A stretch of DNA of 64,000 nt from Inia geoffrensis (GCA_036417435.1 CM070914.1:2418001-2482000), one strand, 5' to 3'. Numbered from the stretch's first letter, positions 23,510-35,935 are shown. A program made the numbers and translations. Notes: generated by a model not told the origin, from the letters alone.

Positions 23510-24888
23510 GTGCATCATGCACACTGCCTCAACCAATCAACTCACTTGGTATGTGTGGGGCCGTCTAACTCTTCAAAAGTCTGCAGTGCCACGGGAAGAG
23601 CAGGCCTGAAATTGCAGTCAGAACGCACGCTGACTCTCTCCTGGCGGCAGGGTGAGTTCAGGCAGGAGGCCGTACATGGAATGCGAAGCCCAGGGTTTCT
23701 CTGAGTGCAGCTCAGACTAGGGTAATGGGTAAAATTTCGACGGCCTGAGGGACGTGCCAGAACGGTATTCCTGAACCTCTGTGAGTGCTGGGGTACTTAA
23801 GCTGCTCCAAAACAGAGTGCAGTGCGTTTCCCTACACTCAGCATACACAGAGTGGCTCCAAAGGGCTACGGGACTGGATGTTGCTCAACAGACACAGGTG
23901 GGCCTGGGAGTACTTAGTGTACCTGGCAGTAACAGGATGCCCACATGAGCCTCCTAGGTGTCTGTAATATCATACTGCCATTTAAGATATGCAGAGCAGA
24001 GGTCACATGCTCATTTAAAGTGCTGGACACCTCCGTTCCTACAAGCAAATCAAAGCCTACCCTCCAGGCATGTGTTCATGCTGGGTGCGCATTAAGTGAC
24101 GCAGCATGGTAAGATGCTGGCTTTCTCCTGGAGCACAGTGACTTCACGTACGAGGTCTTCTAAGTATTCAAGGCAGAGTGTTTTCTCATGGCAGCTCACC
24201 CTAAGGCCATGACAAAGACTTCCTGGGGACATCGGACTCACCAGTAATGTGGTCCTGACGGTGCTCCAGGACTCTGGAAATGTAGCTCTCCTCTCGGACA
24301 TGCGGTGTGCAGCCCGTCACTCGGCACGTACACAGGCCCTCCGATGTACAGACCAGTGGGCCACCATGTGGTTCAGCCTTCCAACAGGGCTCTGGAGGTA
24401 CTCAGTGAACTTGGAGGAAAAATGATGCACAACCGAGGGCCCTAGGAGTCCTCCAAAGGGTCCTTCCTTTAAAATAAAACCCAACAGCGATGAAGAACTC
24501 ATGGAGACAGTTGCATGCCTCCATTTTTCCACGGCTACTCAGGGTCTAACGTGGAGACGTGTTCTCTCATTGTTTCACTTTAGTTCTAGAGACTGTCATG
24601 CTAACCACCACCGAGGCCATGGAAGCACCTTGTTTGGACAGAGCCAATTCATATTTTTCCCCGAAGCATTCTTACAGGGCTGAGAGGCCTGTCAACAGCA
24701 GAGAATGTCAGGTAGTTTCTAGGCAGCATGAATGGAGCCTTCAAATTGAGAAAACAAGTATAGTTCCAGCAGGCCCCGATTTCCACGGGCACACTCATCC
24801 TACGTCCCTCGGGTTTCTAACAAGTCCAAAGGGAGACAAGGTTACCCAGTGTTTCCTTCCCTGAATCAACTTGTCGAAGTAGGGTTTT
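23510..24888 (+). repeat. Monomer 18, subfamily C (1,379 bp)
   Basis: C markers: GGCCGTACATGG, CCCAGGG, CGGTATTCCTG, GTAATATCAT, GCTCATTTAAAGTGC and CTCTCGGACATG (one G lost). CACCCTAAGGCC is also one base short. The private CTCCTGGCGGCAG destroys the GGCGCC palindrome. Confidence 0.96.
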
Positions 24889-26269
24889 GTGCATCATGCA
24901 CACTGCCTCAACCAAGCAACGCATTTGGTATGTGTGGGGCCGTCTAACTCTTCAAAAGTCTGCAGTGCCACGGGAAGAGCAGGCCTGAAATTGCAATCAG
25001 AACGCACGCTGACTCTCTCCTGGCGCCAGGGTGAGTTCAGGCAGGAGGTCGTACATGGAATGCGAAGCCCAAGGTTTCTCTGAGTGCAGCTCAGACTAGG
25101 GTAATGGGTACAATTTCGACGGCCTGAGGGACGTTCCAGAACGGTGTTCCTGAACCTCTGTGACTGCTAGGGTACTTAAGCTGCTGCAAAACAGTGTGCA
25201 GTGCGTTTCCCTACACTCAGCATACACAGACTGGCTCCAAAGGGCTACGGGACTGGATGTTGCTCAACAGACACAGGTGGGCCTGGGAGTACTAACTGTA
25301 CCTGGCAGTAACTGGATGCCCACATGAACCTTCTAGGTGTCTGTAAAATCATACTGCTATTTAAGATATGCAGAGCAGAGGTCACATGCTCATGGAAAGT
25401 GCTGGACACCTCCGTTCCTACAAGCAAATCAAAGCCTAACCTTCAGGCATGTGTTTATGCTGGTTGCGCATTAAGTGACGAAGCATGGTAAAACGCTGAC
25501 TTTCTCCTGGAGCACACTGACTTCACGTACGAGGTCTTCTACGTATTCAAGGCAGAGTGTTTTCTCATGGCAGCTCACCCTCAGGGCCATGACAAAGACT
25601 TCCTGGGGACATCGGACTCACCAGAAATGTGGTCCTGACGGTGCTCCAGGACTCTGGAAATGTAGCTCTCCTCTCGGGACATGCGGTGTGCAGCCCGTCA
25701 CTCGGCACGTACACAGGCCCTCCGATGTACAGACCAGTGGGCCTCCATGTGGTTCAGCCTTCCAACAGGGCTCTGGAGGTACTCAGTGAACTTGTAGGAA
25801 AAATGATGCACAACCGAGGGCCCTAGGAGTCCTCCAAAGGGTCCTTCCTTTAAAATAAAACCCAACAGCGATGAAGAACTCATGGAGACAGTTGCATGCC
25901 TCCATTTTTCCACGGCTACTCAGGGTCTAACGTGGAGACGTGTTCTCTCATTGTTTCACTTTAGTTCTAGAGACTGTCATGCTCACCACCACCGAGGCCA
26001 TGGAAGCACCTTGTTTGGACAGAGCCAATTCATATTTTTCCCCGAAGCATTCTTAGAGGGTTGAGAGGCCTGTCAACAGCAGAGAATGTCAGGTAGTTTC
26101 TAGGCAGCGTGAATGGAGCCTTCAAATTGGGAAAACAAGTCTAGTTCCAGCAGGCCCCGATTTCCACGTGCACACTCATCATATGTCCCTCGGGTTTCTA
26201 ACAAGTCCAAAGGGAGACAAGGTTACCCAGTGTTTCCTTCCCTGAATCAACTTGTCGAAGTAGGGTTTT
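24889..26269 (+). repeat. Monomer 19, subfamily A1* (1,381 bp)
   Basis: Third copy of the A1* type (AACTTGTAGG; TGGTTGCGC as in monomer 7), 16,589 bp from monomer 7 and 8,292 bp from monomer 13. Private TTCTTAGAGGG (about 26,051). Confidence 0.96.
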
Positions 26270-27654
26270 GTGCATCATGCGAACTGCCTCAACCAAGCAA
26301 CGCACTTGGTATATGTGGGGCCGTCTAACTCTTCAAAAGTCTGCAGTGCCACGGGAAGAGCAGGCCTGAAATTGCAGTCAGAACGCACGCTGACTCTCTC
26401 CTGGCGCCAGGGTGAGTTCAGGCAGGAGGTCGTACATGGAATGCGAAGCCCATGGTTTCTCTGAGTGCAGCTCAGACTAGGGTAATGGGTAAAATTTCGA
26501 CGGCCTGAGGGACGTGCCAGAACGGTGTTCCTGAACCTCTGTGAGTACTGGGGTACTTAAGCTGCTCCAAAACAAAGTGCAGTGCGTTTCCCTACACTCA
26601 GCATACACAGAGTGGCTCCAAAGGGCTACGGGACTGGATGTTGCTCAACAGACACAGGTGGGCCTGGGAGTACTTAGTGTACTGTACCTGGCAGTAACAG
26701 GATGCCCACATTAGCCTCCTAGGTGTCTGTAAAATCATACTGCCGTTTAAGATATGGAGAGCAGAGGTCACATGCTCATGGAAAGTGCTGGACACCTCCG
26801 TTCCTACAAGCAAATCAAAGCCTAACCTCCAGGCATGTGTTCATGCTGGGTGCGCATTAAGTAACGCAGCATGGTAAGATGCTGACTTTCTCCTGGAGCA
26901 CAGTGACTTCACGTACGAGGTCTTCTAAGTATTCAAGGCAGAGTGTTTTCTCATGGCAGCTCACCCTCAGGGCCATGACAAAGACTTCCTGGGGACTTCG
27001 GACTCACCACAAATGTGGTCCTGACGGTGCTCCAGGACTCTGGAAATGTAGCAATCCTCCCGGGACATGCGGTGTGCAGCCCGTCACTCGGCACGTACAG
27101 AGGCCCTCCGATGTACAGACCAGTGGGCCTCCATGTGGTTCAGCCTTCCCACAGGGCTCTGGAGGTACTCAGTGAACTTGGAAGAAAAATGATGCACAAC
27201 CGAGGGCCCAGGAGTCCTCCAAAGGGTCCTTCCTTTAAAATAAAACCCAACAGCGATGAAGAACTCATGGAGACAGTTGCATGCCTCCATTTTTCCACGG
27301 CTACTCAGGGTCTAACGTGGAGACGTGTTCTCTCATTGTTTCACTTTAGTTCTAGAGACTGTCATGCTCACCACCACCGAGGCCATGGAAGCACCTTGTT
27401 TGGACAGAGCCAATTCATATTTTTCCCCGAAGTATTCTTACAGGGCTGAGAGGCCTGTCAACAGCAGAGAATGTCAGGTAGTTTCTAGGCAGCATGAATG
27501 GAGCCTTCAAATTGAGAAAACAAGTCTAGTTCCAGCAGGCCCCGATTTCCACGGGCACACTCATCCTACGTCCCTCGGGTTTCTAACAAGTCCAAAGGGA
27601 GACAAGGTTACCCAGTGTTTCCTTCCCTGAATCAACTTGTCGAAGTAGGGTTTT
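26270..27654 (+). repeat. Monomer 20, B-to-A hybrid (1,385 bp)
   Basis: B body (GTAGCAATCC, GAAGAAAAATG, GGGCCCAGG). From GGGTCCTTCC (27,228) it becomes A-like, with AAAACCCAACAG, CCATTTTTCCACGG and GAAGTATTC as in monomer 9. Private AAGTAACGCAGC (about 26,860). Confidence 0.94.
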
Positions 27655-29035
27655 GTGCATCATGCACACTGCCTCAACCAAGCAACGCATTTGGTATGTG
27701 TGGGGCCGTCTAACTCTTCAAAAGTCTGCAGTGCCACGGGAAGAGCAGGCCTGAAATTGCAATCAGAACGCACGCTGACTCTCTCCTGGCGCCAGGGTGA
27801 GTTCAGGCAGGAGGTCGTACATGGAATGCAAAGCCGAAGGTTTCTCTGAGTGCAGCTCAGACTAGGGTAATGGGTACAATTTCGACGGCCTGAGGGACGT
27901 GCCAGAACGGTGTTCCTGAACCTCTGTGAGTGCTGGGGTACTTAACCTGCTCCAAAACAGTGTGCAGTGCGTTTCCCTACACTCAGCATACACAGAGTGG
28001 CTCCAAAGGGCTACGGGACGGGATGTTGCTCAACAGACACACGTGGGCCTGGGAGTACTAACTGTACCTGGCAGTAACTGGATGCCCACATGAACCTTCT
28101 AGGTGTCTGTAAAATCATACTGCTATTTAAGATATGCAGAGCAGAGGTCACATGCTCATGGAAAGTGCTGGACACCTCCGTTCCTACAAGCAAATCAAAG
28201 CCTAACCTTCAGGCATGTGTTTATGCTGGGTGCGCATTAAGTGACGAAGCATGGTAAAACGCTGACTTTCTCCTGGAGCACACTGACTTCACGTACGAGG
28301 TCTTCTACGTATTCAAGGCAGAGTGTTTTCTCATGGCAGCTCACCCTCAGGGCCATGACAAAGACTTCCTGGGGACATCGGACTCACCAGAAATGTGGTC
28401 CTGACGGTGCTCCAGGACTCTGGAAATGTAGCTCTCCTCTCGGGACATGCGGTGTGCAGCCCGTCACTCGGCACGTACACAGGCCCTCCGATGTACAGAC
28501 CAGTGGGCCTCCATGTGGTTCAGCCTTCCAACAGGGCTCTGGAGGTACTCAGTGAACTTGGAGGAAAAATGATGCACAACCGAGGGCCCTAGGAGTCCTC
28601 CAAAGGGTCCTTCCTTTAAAATAAAACCCAACAGCGATGAAGAACTCATGGAGACAGTTGCATGCCTCCATTTTTACACGGCTACTCAGGGTCTAACGTG
28701 GAGACGTGTTCTCTCATTGTTTCACTTTAGTTCTAGAGACTTTCATGCTAACCACCACCGAGGCCATGGAAGCACCTTGTTTGGACAGAGCCAATTCATA
28801 TTTTTCCCCGAAGCATTCTTACAGGGCTGAGAGGCCTGTCAACAGCAGAGAATGTCAGGTAGTTTCTAGGCAGCATGAATGGAGCCTTCAAATTGAGAAA
28901 ACAAGTCTAGTTCCAGCAGGCCCCGATTTCCACGGGCACACTCATCCTACGTCCCTCGGGTTTCTAACAAGTCCAAAGGGAGACAAGGTTACCCAGTGTT
29001 TCCTTCCCGGAATCAAATTGTCGAAGTAGGGTTTT
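27655..29035 (+). repeat. Monomer 21, subfamily A3 (1,381 bp)
   Basis: A3 with GACTTTCATGCTAACC. Private GGGACGGGATG and CACACGTGGG (about 28,040), plus CACAGAGTGG where other A copies have CACAGACTGG. Near the end TTCCCGGAATC replaces TTCCCTGAATC. Confidence 0.96.
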
Positions 29036-30413
29036 GTGCATCATGCACACTGCCTCAACCAAGCAACTCACTTGGTATGTGTGGGGCCGTCTAACTCTTC
29101 AAAAGTCTGCAGTGCCACGGGAAGAGCAGGCCTGAAATTGCAGTCAGAACGCACGCTGACTCTCTCCTGGCGCCAGGGTGAGTTCAGGCAGGAGGCCGTA
29201 CATGGAATGCGAAGCCCAGGGTTTCTCTGAGTGCAGCTCAGACTAGGGTAATGGGTAAAATTTCGACGGCCTGAGGGACGTGCCAGAACGGTATTCCTGA
29301 ACCTCTGTGAGTGCTGGGGTACTTAAGCTGCTCCAAAACAGAGTGCAGTGCGTTTCCCTACACTCAGCATACACAGAGTGGCTCCAAAGGGCTACGGGAC
29401 TGGATGTTGCTCAACAGACACAGGTGGGCCTGGGAGTACTTAGTGTACCTGGCAGTAACAGGATGCCCACATGAGCCTCCTAGGTGTCTGTAATATCATA
29501 CTGCCATTTAAGATATGCAGAGCAGAGGTCACATGCTCATTTAAAGTGCTGGACACCTCCGTTCCTACAAGCAAATCAAAGCCTAACCTCCAGGCATGTG
29601 TTCATGCTGGGTGCGCATTAAGTGACGCAGCATGGTAAGATGCTGGCTTTCTCCTGGAGCACAGTGACTTCACGTACGAGGTCTTCTAAGTATTCAAGGC
29701 AGAGTGTTTTCTCATGGCAGCTCACCCTAGGGCCATGACAAAGACTTCCTGGGGACATCGGACTCACCAGAAATGTGGTCCTGACGGTGCTCCAGGACTC
29801 TGGAAATGTAGCTCTCCTCTCGGACATGCGGTGTGCAGCCCGTCACTCGGCACGTACACAGGCCCTCCGATGTACAGACCAGTGGGCCTCCATGTGGTTC
29901 AGCCTTCCAACAGGGCTCTGGAGGTACTCAGTGAACTTGGAGGAAAAATGATGCACAACCGAGGGCCCTAGGAGTCCTCCAAAGGGTCCTTCCTTTAAAA
30001 TAAAACCCAACAGCGATGAAGAACTCATGGAGACAGTTGCATGCCTCCATTTTTCCACGGCTACTCAGGGTCTAACGTGGAGACGTGTTCTCTCATTGTT
30101 TCACTTTAGTTTAGAGACTGTCATGCTCACCACCACCGAGGCCATGGAAGCAACTTGTTTGGACAGAGCCAATTCATATTTTTCCACGAAGCATTCTTAC
30201 AGGGTTGAGAGGCCTGTCAACAGCAGAGAATATCAGGTAGTTTCTAGGCAGCATGAATGGAGCCTTCAAATTGAGAAAACAAGTCTAGTTCCAGCAGGCA
30301 CCGATTTCCACGGGCACACTCATCCTACCTCCCTCGGGTTTCTAACAAGTCCAAAGGGAGACAAGGTTACCCAGTGTTTCCATCCCTGAATCAACTTGTC
30401 GAAGTAGGGTTTT
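29036..30413 (+). repeat. Monomer 22, subfamily C (1,378 bp)
   Basis: C type like monomer 18 (CGGTATTCC, GTAATATCAT, TCATTTAAAGTGC, CTCTCGGACATG). Has TTTAGTTTAGAG (about 30,105), a one-base loss that removes the otherwise universal XbaI site. Several private tail changes (CCACGAAGC, AATATCAGG, GGCACCGAT). Confidence 0.96.
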
Positions 30414-31789
30414 GTGCATCATGCGAACTGCCTCAACCAAGCAACGCACTTGATATGTGTGGGGCCGTCTGACTCTTCAAAAGTCTGCAGTGCCACGGGA
30501 AGAGCTGGCCTGAAATTGCAGTCAGAACGCACGCTGACTCTCTCCTGGCGCCAGGGTGATTTCAGGCAGGAGGTCGTACATGGAATGCGAAGCCCAGGGT
30601 TTCTCTGAGTGCAGCTCACACTAGGGTAATGGGTAAAATTTCGATGGCCTGAGGGACGTGCCCGAACGGTGTTCCTGAACCTCTGTGAGTGCTGGGGTAC
30701 TTAACCTGCTCCAAAACAGAGTGCAGTGCGTTTCCCTACACTCAGCATACACAGAGTGGCTCCAAAGGGCTACGGGACTGGATGTTGCTCAACAGACCCA
30801 GGTGGGCCTGGAAATACTTACTGTACCTGGCAATAACAGGATGCCCACATGAGCCTCCTAGGTGTCTGTAAAATCATACTGCCATTTAAGATATGCAGAG
30901 CAGAGGTCACATGCTCATGCAAAGTGCTGGACACCTCCATTCCTACACGCAAATCAAAGCCTGCAGGCATGTGTTCATACTGGGTGCGCATTAAGTGACG
31001 CAGCATGGTAAGATGCTGACTTTCTCCTAGAGCATACTGACTTCACGTACGAGGTCTTCTACGTATTCAAAGCAGAGTGTTTTCTCATGGCACCTCACCC
31101 TCAGGGCCATGACAAAGACTTCCTGGGGACTTCGGACTCACCACAAATGTGGTCCTGACGGTGCTCCAGGACTCTGGAAATGTAGCTCTCCTCCCGGGAC
31201 ATGCGGTGTGCATCCCGTCACTCTGCACGTACAGAGGCCCTCCGATGTACAGACCAGTGGGCCTCCATGTGGCTCAGCCTTCCAACAGGGCTCTGGAGGT
31301 ACTCAGTGAACTTGGAGGAAAAATGATGCACAACCGAGGGCCCTAGGAGCCCTCCAAAGGGTCCTTCTTTTAAAATAAATCCCAAAAGCGATGAAGAACT
31401 CATGGAGACAGTTGCATACCTCCCTTTTTACACGGCTACTCAGGGTCTAACGTGGAGACGTGTTCTATCATTGTTTCACTTTAGTTCTAGAGACTGTCAT
31501 GCTCACCACCACCGAGGCCATGGAAGCACCTTGTTTGGACAGAGCCAATTCATATTTTTCCCCGAAGCATTCTTACAGGGTTGAGAGGCCTGTCAACAGC
31601 AGAAAATGTCAGGTAGTTTCTAGGCAGCATGAATGGAGCCTTCAAATTGAGAAAACAAGTCTAGTTCCAGCAGGCCCCGATTTCCACGGGCACACTCATC
31701 CTACGTCCCGCGGGTTTCTAACAAGTCCAAAGGGAGACAAGGTTACCCAGTGTTTGTTTCCCTGAATCAACTTGTCGAAGTAGGGTTTT
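30414..31789 (+). repeat. Monomer 23, diverged type D (1,376 bp)
   Basis: Shortest full monomer. Reads GCCTGCAGGC (about 30,958) where others have GCCTAACCTCCAGGC. Many private changes: GGTGATTTCAGG (weakens the donor-like site), TTCGATGGCC, CCCGAACGG, AGACCCAGG and GGAAATACTTAC. Contains GCATCCCGTCACTCTGC, otherwise found in F-type copies, linking it to domain III. Confidence 0.95.
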
Positions 31790-33174
31790 GTGCATCATGC
31801 GAACTGCCTCAACCAAGCAACGCACTTGGTATATGTGGGGCCGTCTGACTCTTCAAAAGTCTGCAGTGCCACGGGAAGAGCAGGCCTGAGATTGCAGTCA
31901 GAACGCACGCTGACTCTCTCCTGGCGCCAGGGTGAGTTCAGGCAGGAGGCCGCACATTGAATGCGAAGCCCATGGTTTCTCTGAGTGCAGCTCAGACTAG
32001 GGTAATGGGTAAACTTTCGACGGCCTGAGGGACGTGCCAGAACGGTGTTCCTGAACCTCTGTGAGTACTGGGGTACTTAAGCTGCTCCAAAACAAAGTGC
32101 AGTGCGTTTCCCTACACTCAGCATACACAGAGTGGCTCCAAAGGGCTACGGGACTGGATGTTGCTCAACAGACACAGGTGGGCCTGGGAGTACTTAGTGT
32201 ACTGTACCTGGCAGTAACAGGATGCCCACATTAGCCTCCTAGGTGTCTGTAAAATCATACTGCCGTTTAAGATATGGAGAGCAGAGGTCACATGCTCATG
32301 GAAAGTGCTGGACACCTCCGTTCCTACAAGCAAATCAAAGCCTAACCTCCAGGCATGTGTTCATGCTGGGTGCGCATTAAGTGACGCAGCATGGTAAGAT
32401 GCTGTCTTTCTCCTGGAGCACAGTGACTTCACGTACGAGGTCTTCTAAGTATTCAAGGCAGAGTGTTTTCTCCTGGCAGCTCACCCTCAGGGCCATGACA
32501 AAGACTTCCTGGGGACTTCGGACTCACCACAAATGTGGTCCTGACGGTGCTCCAGGACTCTGGAAATGTAGCAATCCTCCCGGGACATGCGGTGTGCAGC
32601 CCGTCACTCGGCACGTACAGAGGCCCTCCGATGTACAGACCAGTGGGCCTCCATGTGGTTCAGCCTTCCCACAGGGCTCTGGAGGTACTCAGTGAACTTG
32701 GAAGAAAAATGATGCACAACCGAGGGCCCAGGAGTCCTCCAAAGGGTACTTCCTTTAAAATAAATCCCAACAGCGATGAAGAACTCATGGAGACAGTTGC
32801 ATGCCTCCCTTTTTACACGGCTACTCAGGGTCTAACGTGGAGACGTGTTCTCTCATTGTTTCACTTTAGTTCTAGAGACTGTCATGCTCACCACCACCGA
32901 GGCCATGGAAGCACCTTGTTTGCACAGAGCCAATTCATATTTTTCCCCGAAGCATTCTTACAGGGCTGAGAGGCCTGTCAACAGCAGAGAATGTCAGGTA
33001 GTTTCTAGGCAGCATGAATGGAGCCTTCAAATTGAGAAAACAAGTATAGTTCCAGCAGGCCCCGATTTCCACGGGCACACTCATCCTACGTCCCTCGGGT
33101 TTCTAACAAGTCCAAAGGGAGACAAGGTTACCCAGTGTTTCCTTCCCTGAATCAACTTGTCGAAGTAGGGTTTT
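31790..33174 (+). repeat. Monomer 24, E/G head with B body (1,385 bp)
   Basis: The head carries GTCTGACTC, GAGATTGCAG and GGCCGCACATTGAATG, which are E/G markers. From CCCATGG (about 31,969) it is B type. Private GGTAAACTTTCG, GCTGTCTTTC, TCTCCTGGCAGC and TTTGCACAGAGCC. Confidence 0.94.
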
Positions 33175-34555
33175 GTGCATCATGCGAACTGCCTCAACCA
33201 AGCAACACACTTGGTATATGTGGGGCCGTCTAACTCTTCAAAAGTCTGCAGTGCCACGGGAAGATCAGGCCTGAAATTGCAGTCAGAACGCACGCTGACT
33301 CTCTCCTGGCGCCAGGGTGAGTTCAGGCAGGAGGTCGTACATGGAATGCGAAGCCCATGGTTTCTCTGAGTGCAGCTCAGACTAGGGTAATGGGTAAAAT
33401 TTCGACGGCCTGAGGGACGTGCCGGAACGGTGTTCCTGAACCTCTGTGAGTGCTGGGGTACTTAAGCTGCTCCAAAACAGAGTGCAGTGCGTTTCCCTAC
33501 ACTCAGCATACACAGAGTGGCTCCACAGGGCTACGGGACTGGATGTTGCTCAACAGACACAGGTGGGCCTGGGAGTACTTAGTGTACTGTACCTGGCAAT
33601 AACAGGATGCCCACATGAGCCTCCTAGGTGTCTGTAAAATCATACTGCCGTTTAAGATATGCAGAGCAGAGGTCACATGCTCATGGAAAGTGCTGGACAC
33701 CTCCATTCCTACACGCAAATCAAAGCCTCGAGGCATGTGTTCATACTGGGTGCGCATTAAGTGACGCAGCATGGTAAGATGCTGACTTTTTCCTGGAGCA
33801 CAGTGACTTCACGTACGAGGTCTTCTACGTATTCAAGGCAGAGTGTTTTCTCATGGCAGCTCACCCTCAGGGCCATGACAAAGACTTCCTGGGGACATCG
33901 GACTCACCAGAAATGTGGTCCTGACGGTGCTCCAGGACTCTGGAAATGTAGCTCTCCTCTCGGGACATGCGGTGTGCAGCCCGTCACTCGGCACGTACAC
34001 AGGCCCTCCGATGTACAGACCAGTGGGCCTCCATGTGGTTCAGCCTTCCAACAGGGCTCTGGAGGTACTCAGTGAACTTGGAGGAAAAATGATGCACAAC
34101 CGAGGGCCCTAGGAGTCCTCCAAAGGGTCCTTCCTTTAAAATAAAACCCAACAGCGATGAAGAACTCATGGAGACAGTTGCATGCCTCCATTTTTCCACG
34201 GCTACTCAGGGTCTAACGTGGAGACGTGTTCTCTCATTGTTTCACTTTAGTTCTAGAGACTGTCATGCTCACCACCACCGAGGCCATGGAAGCACCTTGT
34301 TTGGACAGAGCCAATTCATATTTTTCCCCGAAGTATTCTTACAGGGCTGAGAGGCCTGTCAACAGCAGAGAATGTCAGGTAGTTTCTAGGCAGCATGAAT
34401 GGAGCCTTCAAATTGAGAAAACAAGTCTAGTTCCAGCAGGCCCCGATTTCCACGGGCACACTCATCCTACGTCCCTCGGGTTTCTAACAAGTCCAAAGGG
34501 AGACAAGGTTACCCAGTGTTTCCTTCCCTGAATCAACTTGTCGAAGTAGGGTTTT
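33175..34555 (+). repeat. Monomer 25, D-to-A hybrid (1,381 bp)
   Basis: The 5' half shares CTGGCAATAACAGG, ATTCCTACACGC and the same 5-bp loss as monomer 23, but reads GCCTCGAGGC (about 33,726). From about 33.9 kb it is A type, with GTAGCTCTCCTCTCGG, CCATTTTTCCACGG and GAAGTATTC. Confidence 0.93.
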
Positions 34556-35935
34556 GTGCATCATGCACACTGCCTCAACCAAGCAACGCATTTGGTATGT
34601 GTGGGGCCGTCTAACTCTTCAAAAGTCTGCAGTGCCACGGGAAGAGCAGGCCTGAAATTGCAATCAGAACGCACGCTGACTCTCTCCTGGCGCCAGGGTG
34701 AGTTCAGGCAGGAGGTCGTACATGGAATGCGAAGCCGAAGGTTTCTCTGAGTGCAGCTCAGACTAGGGTAACGGGTACAATTTCGACGGCCTGAGGGACG
34801 TGCCAGAACGGTGTTCCTGAACCTCTGTGAGTGCTGGGGTACTTAACCTGCTCCAAAACAGTGTGCAGTGCGTTTCCCTACACTCAGCATACACAGACTG
34901 GCTCCAAAGGGCTACGGGACTGGATGTTGCTCAACAGACACAGGTGGGCCTGGGAGTACTAACTGTACCTGGCAGTAACTGGATGCCCACATGAACCTTC
35001 TAGGTGTCTGTAAAATCATACTGCTATTTAAGATATGCAGAGCAGAGGTCACATGCTCATGGAACGTGCTGGACACCTCCGTTCCTACAAGCAAATCAAA
35101 GCCTAACCTTCAGGCATGTGTTTATGCTGGGTGCGCATTAAGTGACGAAGCATGGTAAAACGCTGACTTTCTCCTGGAGCACACTGACTTCACGTACGAG
35201 GTCTTCTACGTATTCAAGGCAGAGTGTTTTCTCATGGCAGCTCACCCTCAGGGCCATGACAAAGACTTCCTGGGGACATCGGACTCACCAGAAATGTGGC
35301 CCTGACGGTGCTCCAGGACTCGGGAAATGTAGCTCTCCTCTCGGGACATGCGGTGTGCAGCCCGTCACTCGGCACGTACACAGGTCCTCCGATGTACAGA
35401 CCAGTGGGCCTCCATGTGGCTCAGCCTTCCCACAGGGCTCTGGAGGTACTCAGTGAACTTGGAGGAAAAATGATGCACAACCGATGGCCCAGGAATCCTC
35501 CAAAGGGTACTTCCTTTAAAATAAATCCCAACAGCGATGAAGAACTCATGGAGACAGTTCCATGCCTCCCTTTTTACACGGCTACTCAGGGTCTAACGTG
35601 GAGACGTGTTCTCTCATTGTTTCACTTTAGTTCTAGAGACTGTCATGCTAACCACCACCGAGGCCATGGAAGCACCTTGTTTGGACAGAGCCAATTCATA
35701 TTTTTCCCCGAAGCATTCTTACAGGGTTGAGAGGCCTGTCAACAGCAGAGAATGTCAGGTAGTTTCTAGGCAGCGTGAATGGAGCCTTCAAATTGGGAAA
35801 ACAAGTCTAGTTCCAGCAGGCCCCGATTTCCACGTGCACACTCATCATATGTCCCTCGGGTTTCTAACAAGTCCAAAGGGAGACAAGGTTACCCAGTGTT
35901 TCCTTCCCTGAATCAACTTGTCGAAGTAGGGTTTT
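34556..35935 (+). repeat. Monomer 26, subfamily A2 (1,380 bp)
   Basis: A2 type (GCCGAAGG, TTAACCTGC, GTGGCCCTGACGG) with private GGGTAACGGG, and GGAACGTGCTGG shared with monomer 28. Unlike other A2 copies it has GGCCATGGAAGCACC rather than GGCCTTGGAAGCAAC, so the late 3' part is mixed. Confidence 0.95.

Larger units (their letters stand above)
2..30413 (+). repeat. Domain I: A/B/C subfamily array (monomers 1-22)
   Basis: Built from A-type monomers (GCACACTG at the start, GGGTACAATTTCG, GTACTAACTGTACC, TGCTATTTAAG; 1,380-1,381 bp) and B-type monomers (GCGAACTG, TCATAACGC, a duplicated TGTAC, TGCCGTTTAAG; 1,385 bp), plus two C-type copies. Order: A1 A2 B/A A1 A2/B B A1* B A3 A2 B B B/A1* B A3 C/B A3 C A1* B/A A3 C. 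The trio A1*-B-A3 recurs at 8,300, 16,597 and 24,889, which is six monomers apart (8,297 and 8,292 bp). Confidence 0.85.
30414..33900 (+). repeat. Domain II: patch of diverged monomers (23 to mid-25)
   Basis: Monomer 23 and the 5' half of monomer 25 share a 5-bp loss in the segment that elsewhere reads GCCTAACCTCCAGGC. They also share CTGGCAATAACAGG, ATTCCTACACGC and TTCATACTGGG, none of which occurs in domain I. Monomer 24, between them, has an E/G-type head joined to a B-type body. The patch carries more private substitutions than its neighbours and looks like a remnant of an older layer between two homogenised blocks. The right boundary is approximate, because it lies inside hybrid monomer 25. 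Confidence 0.7.
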
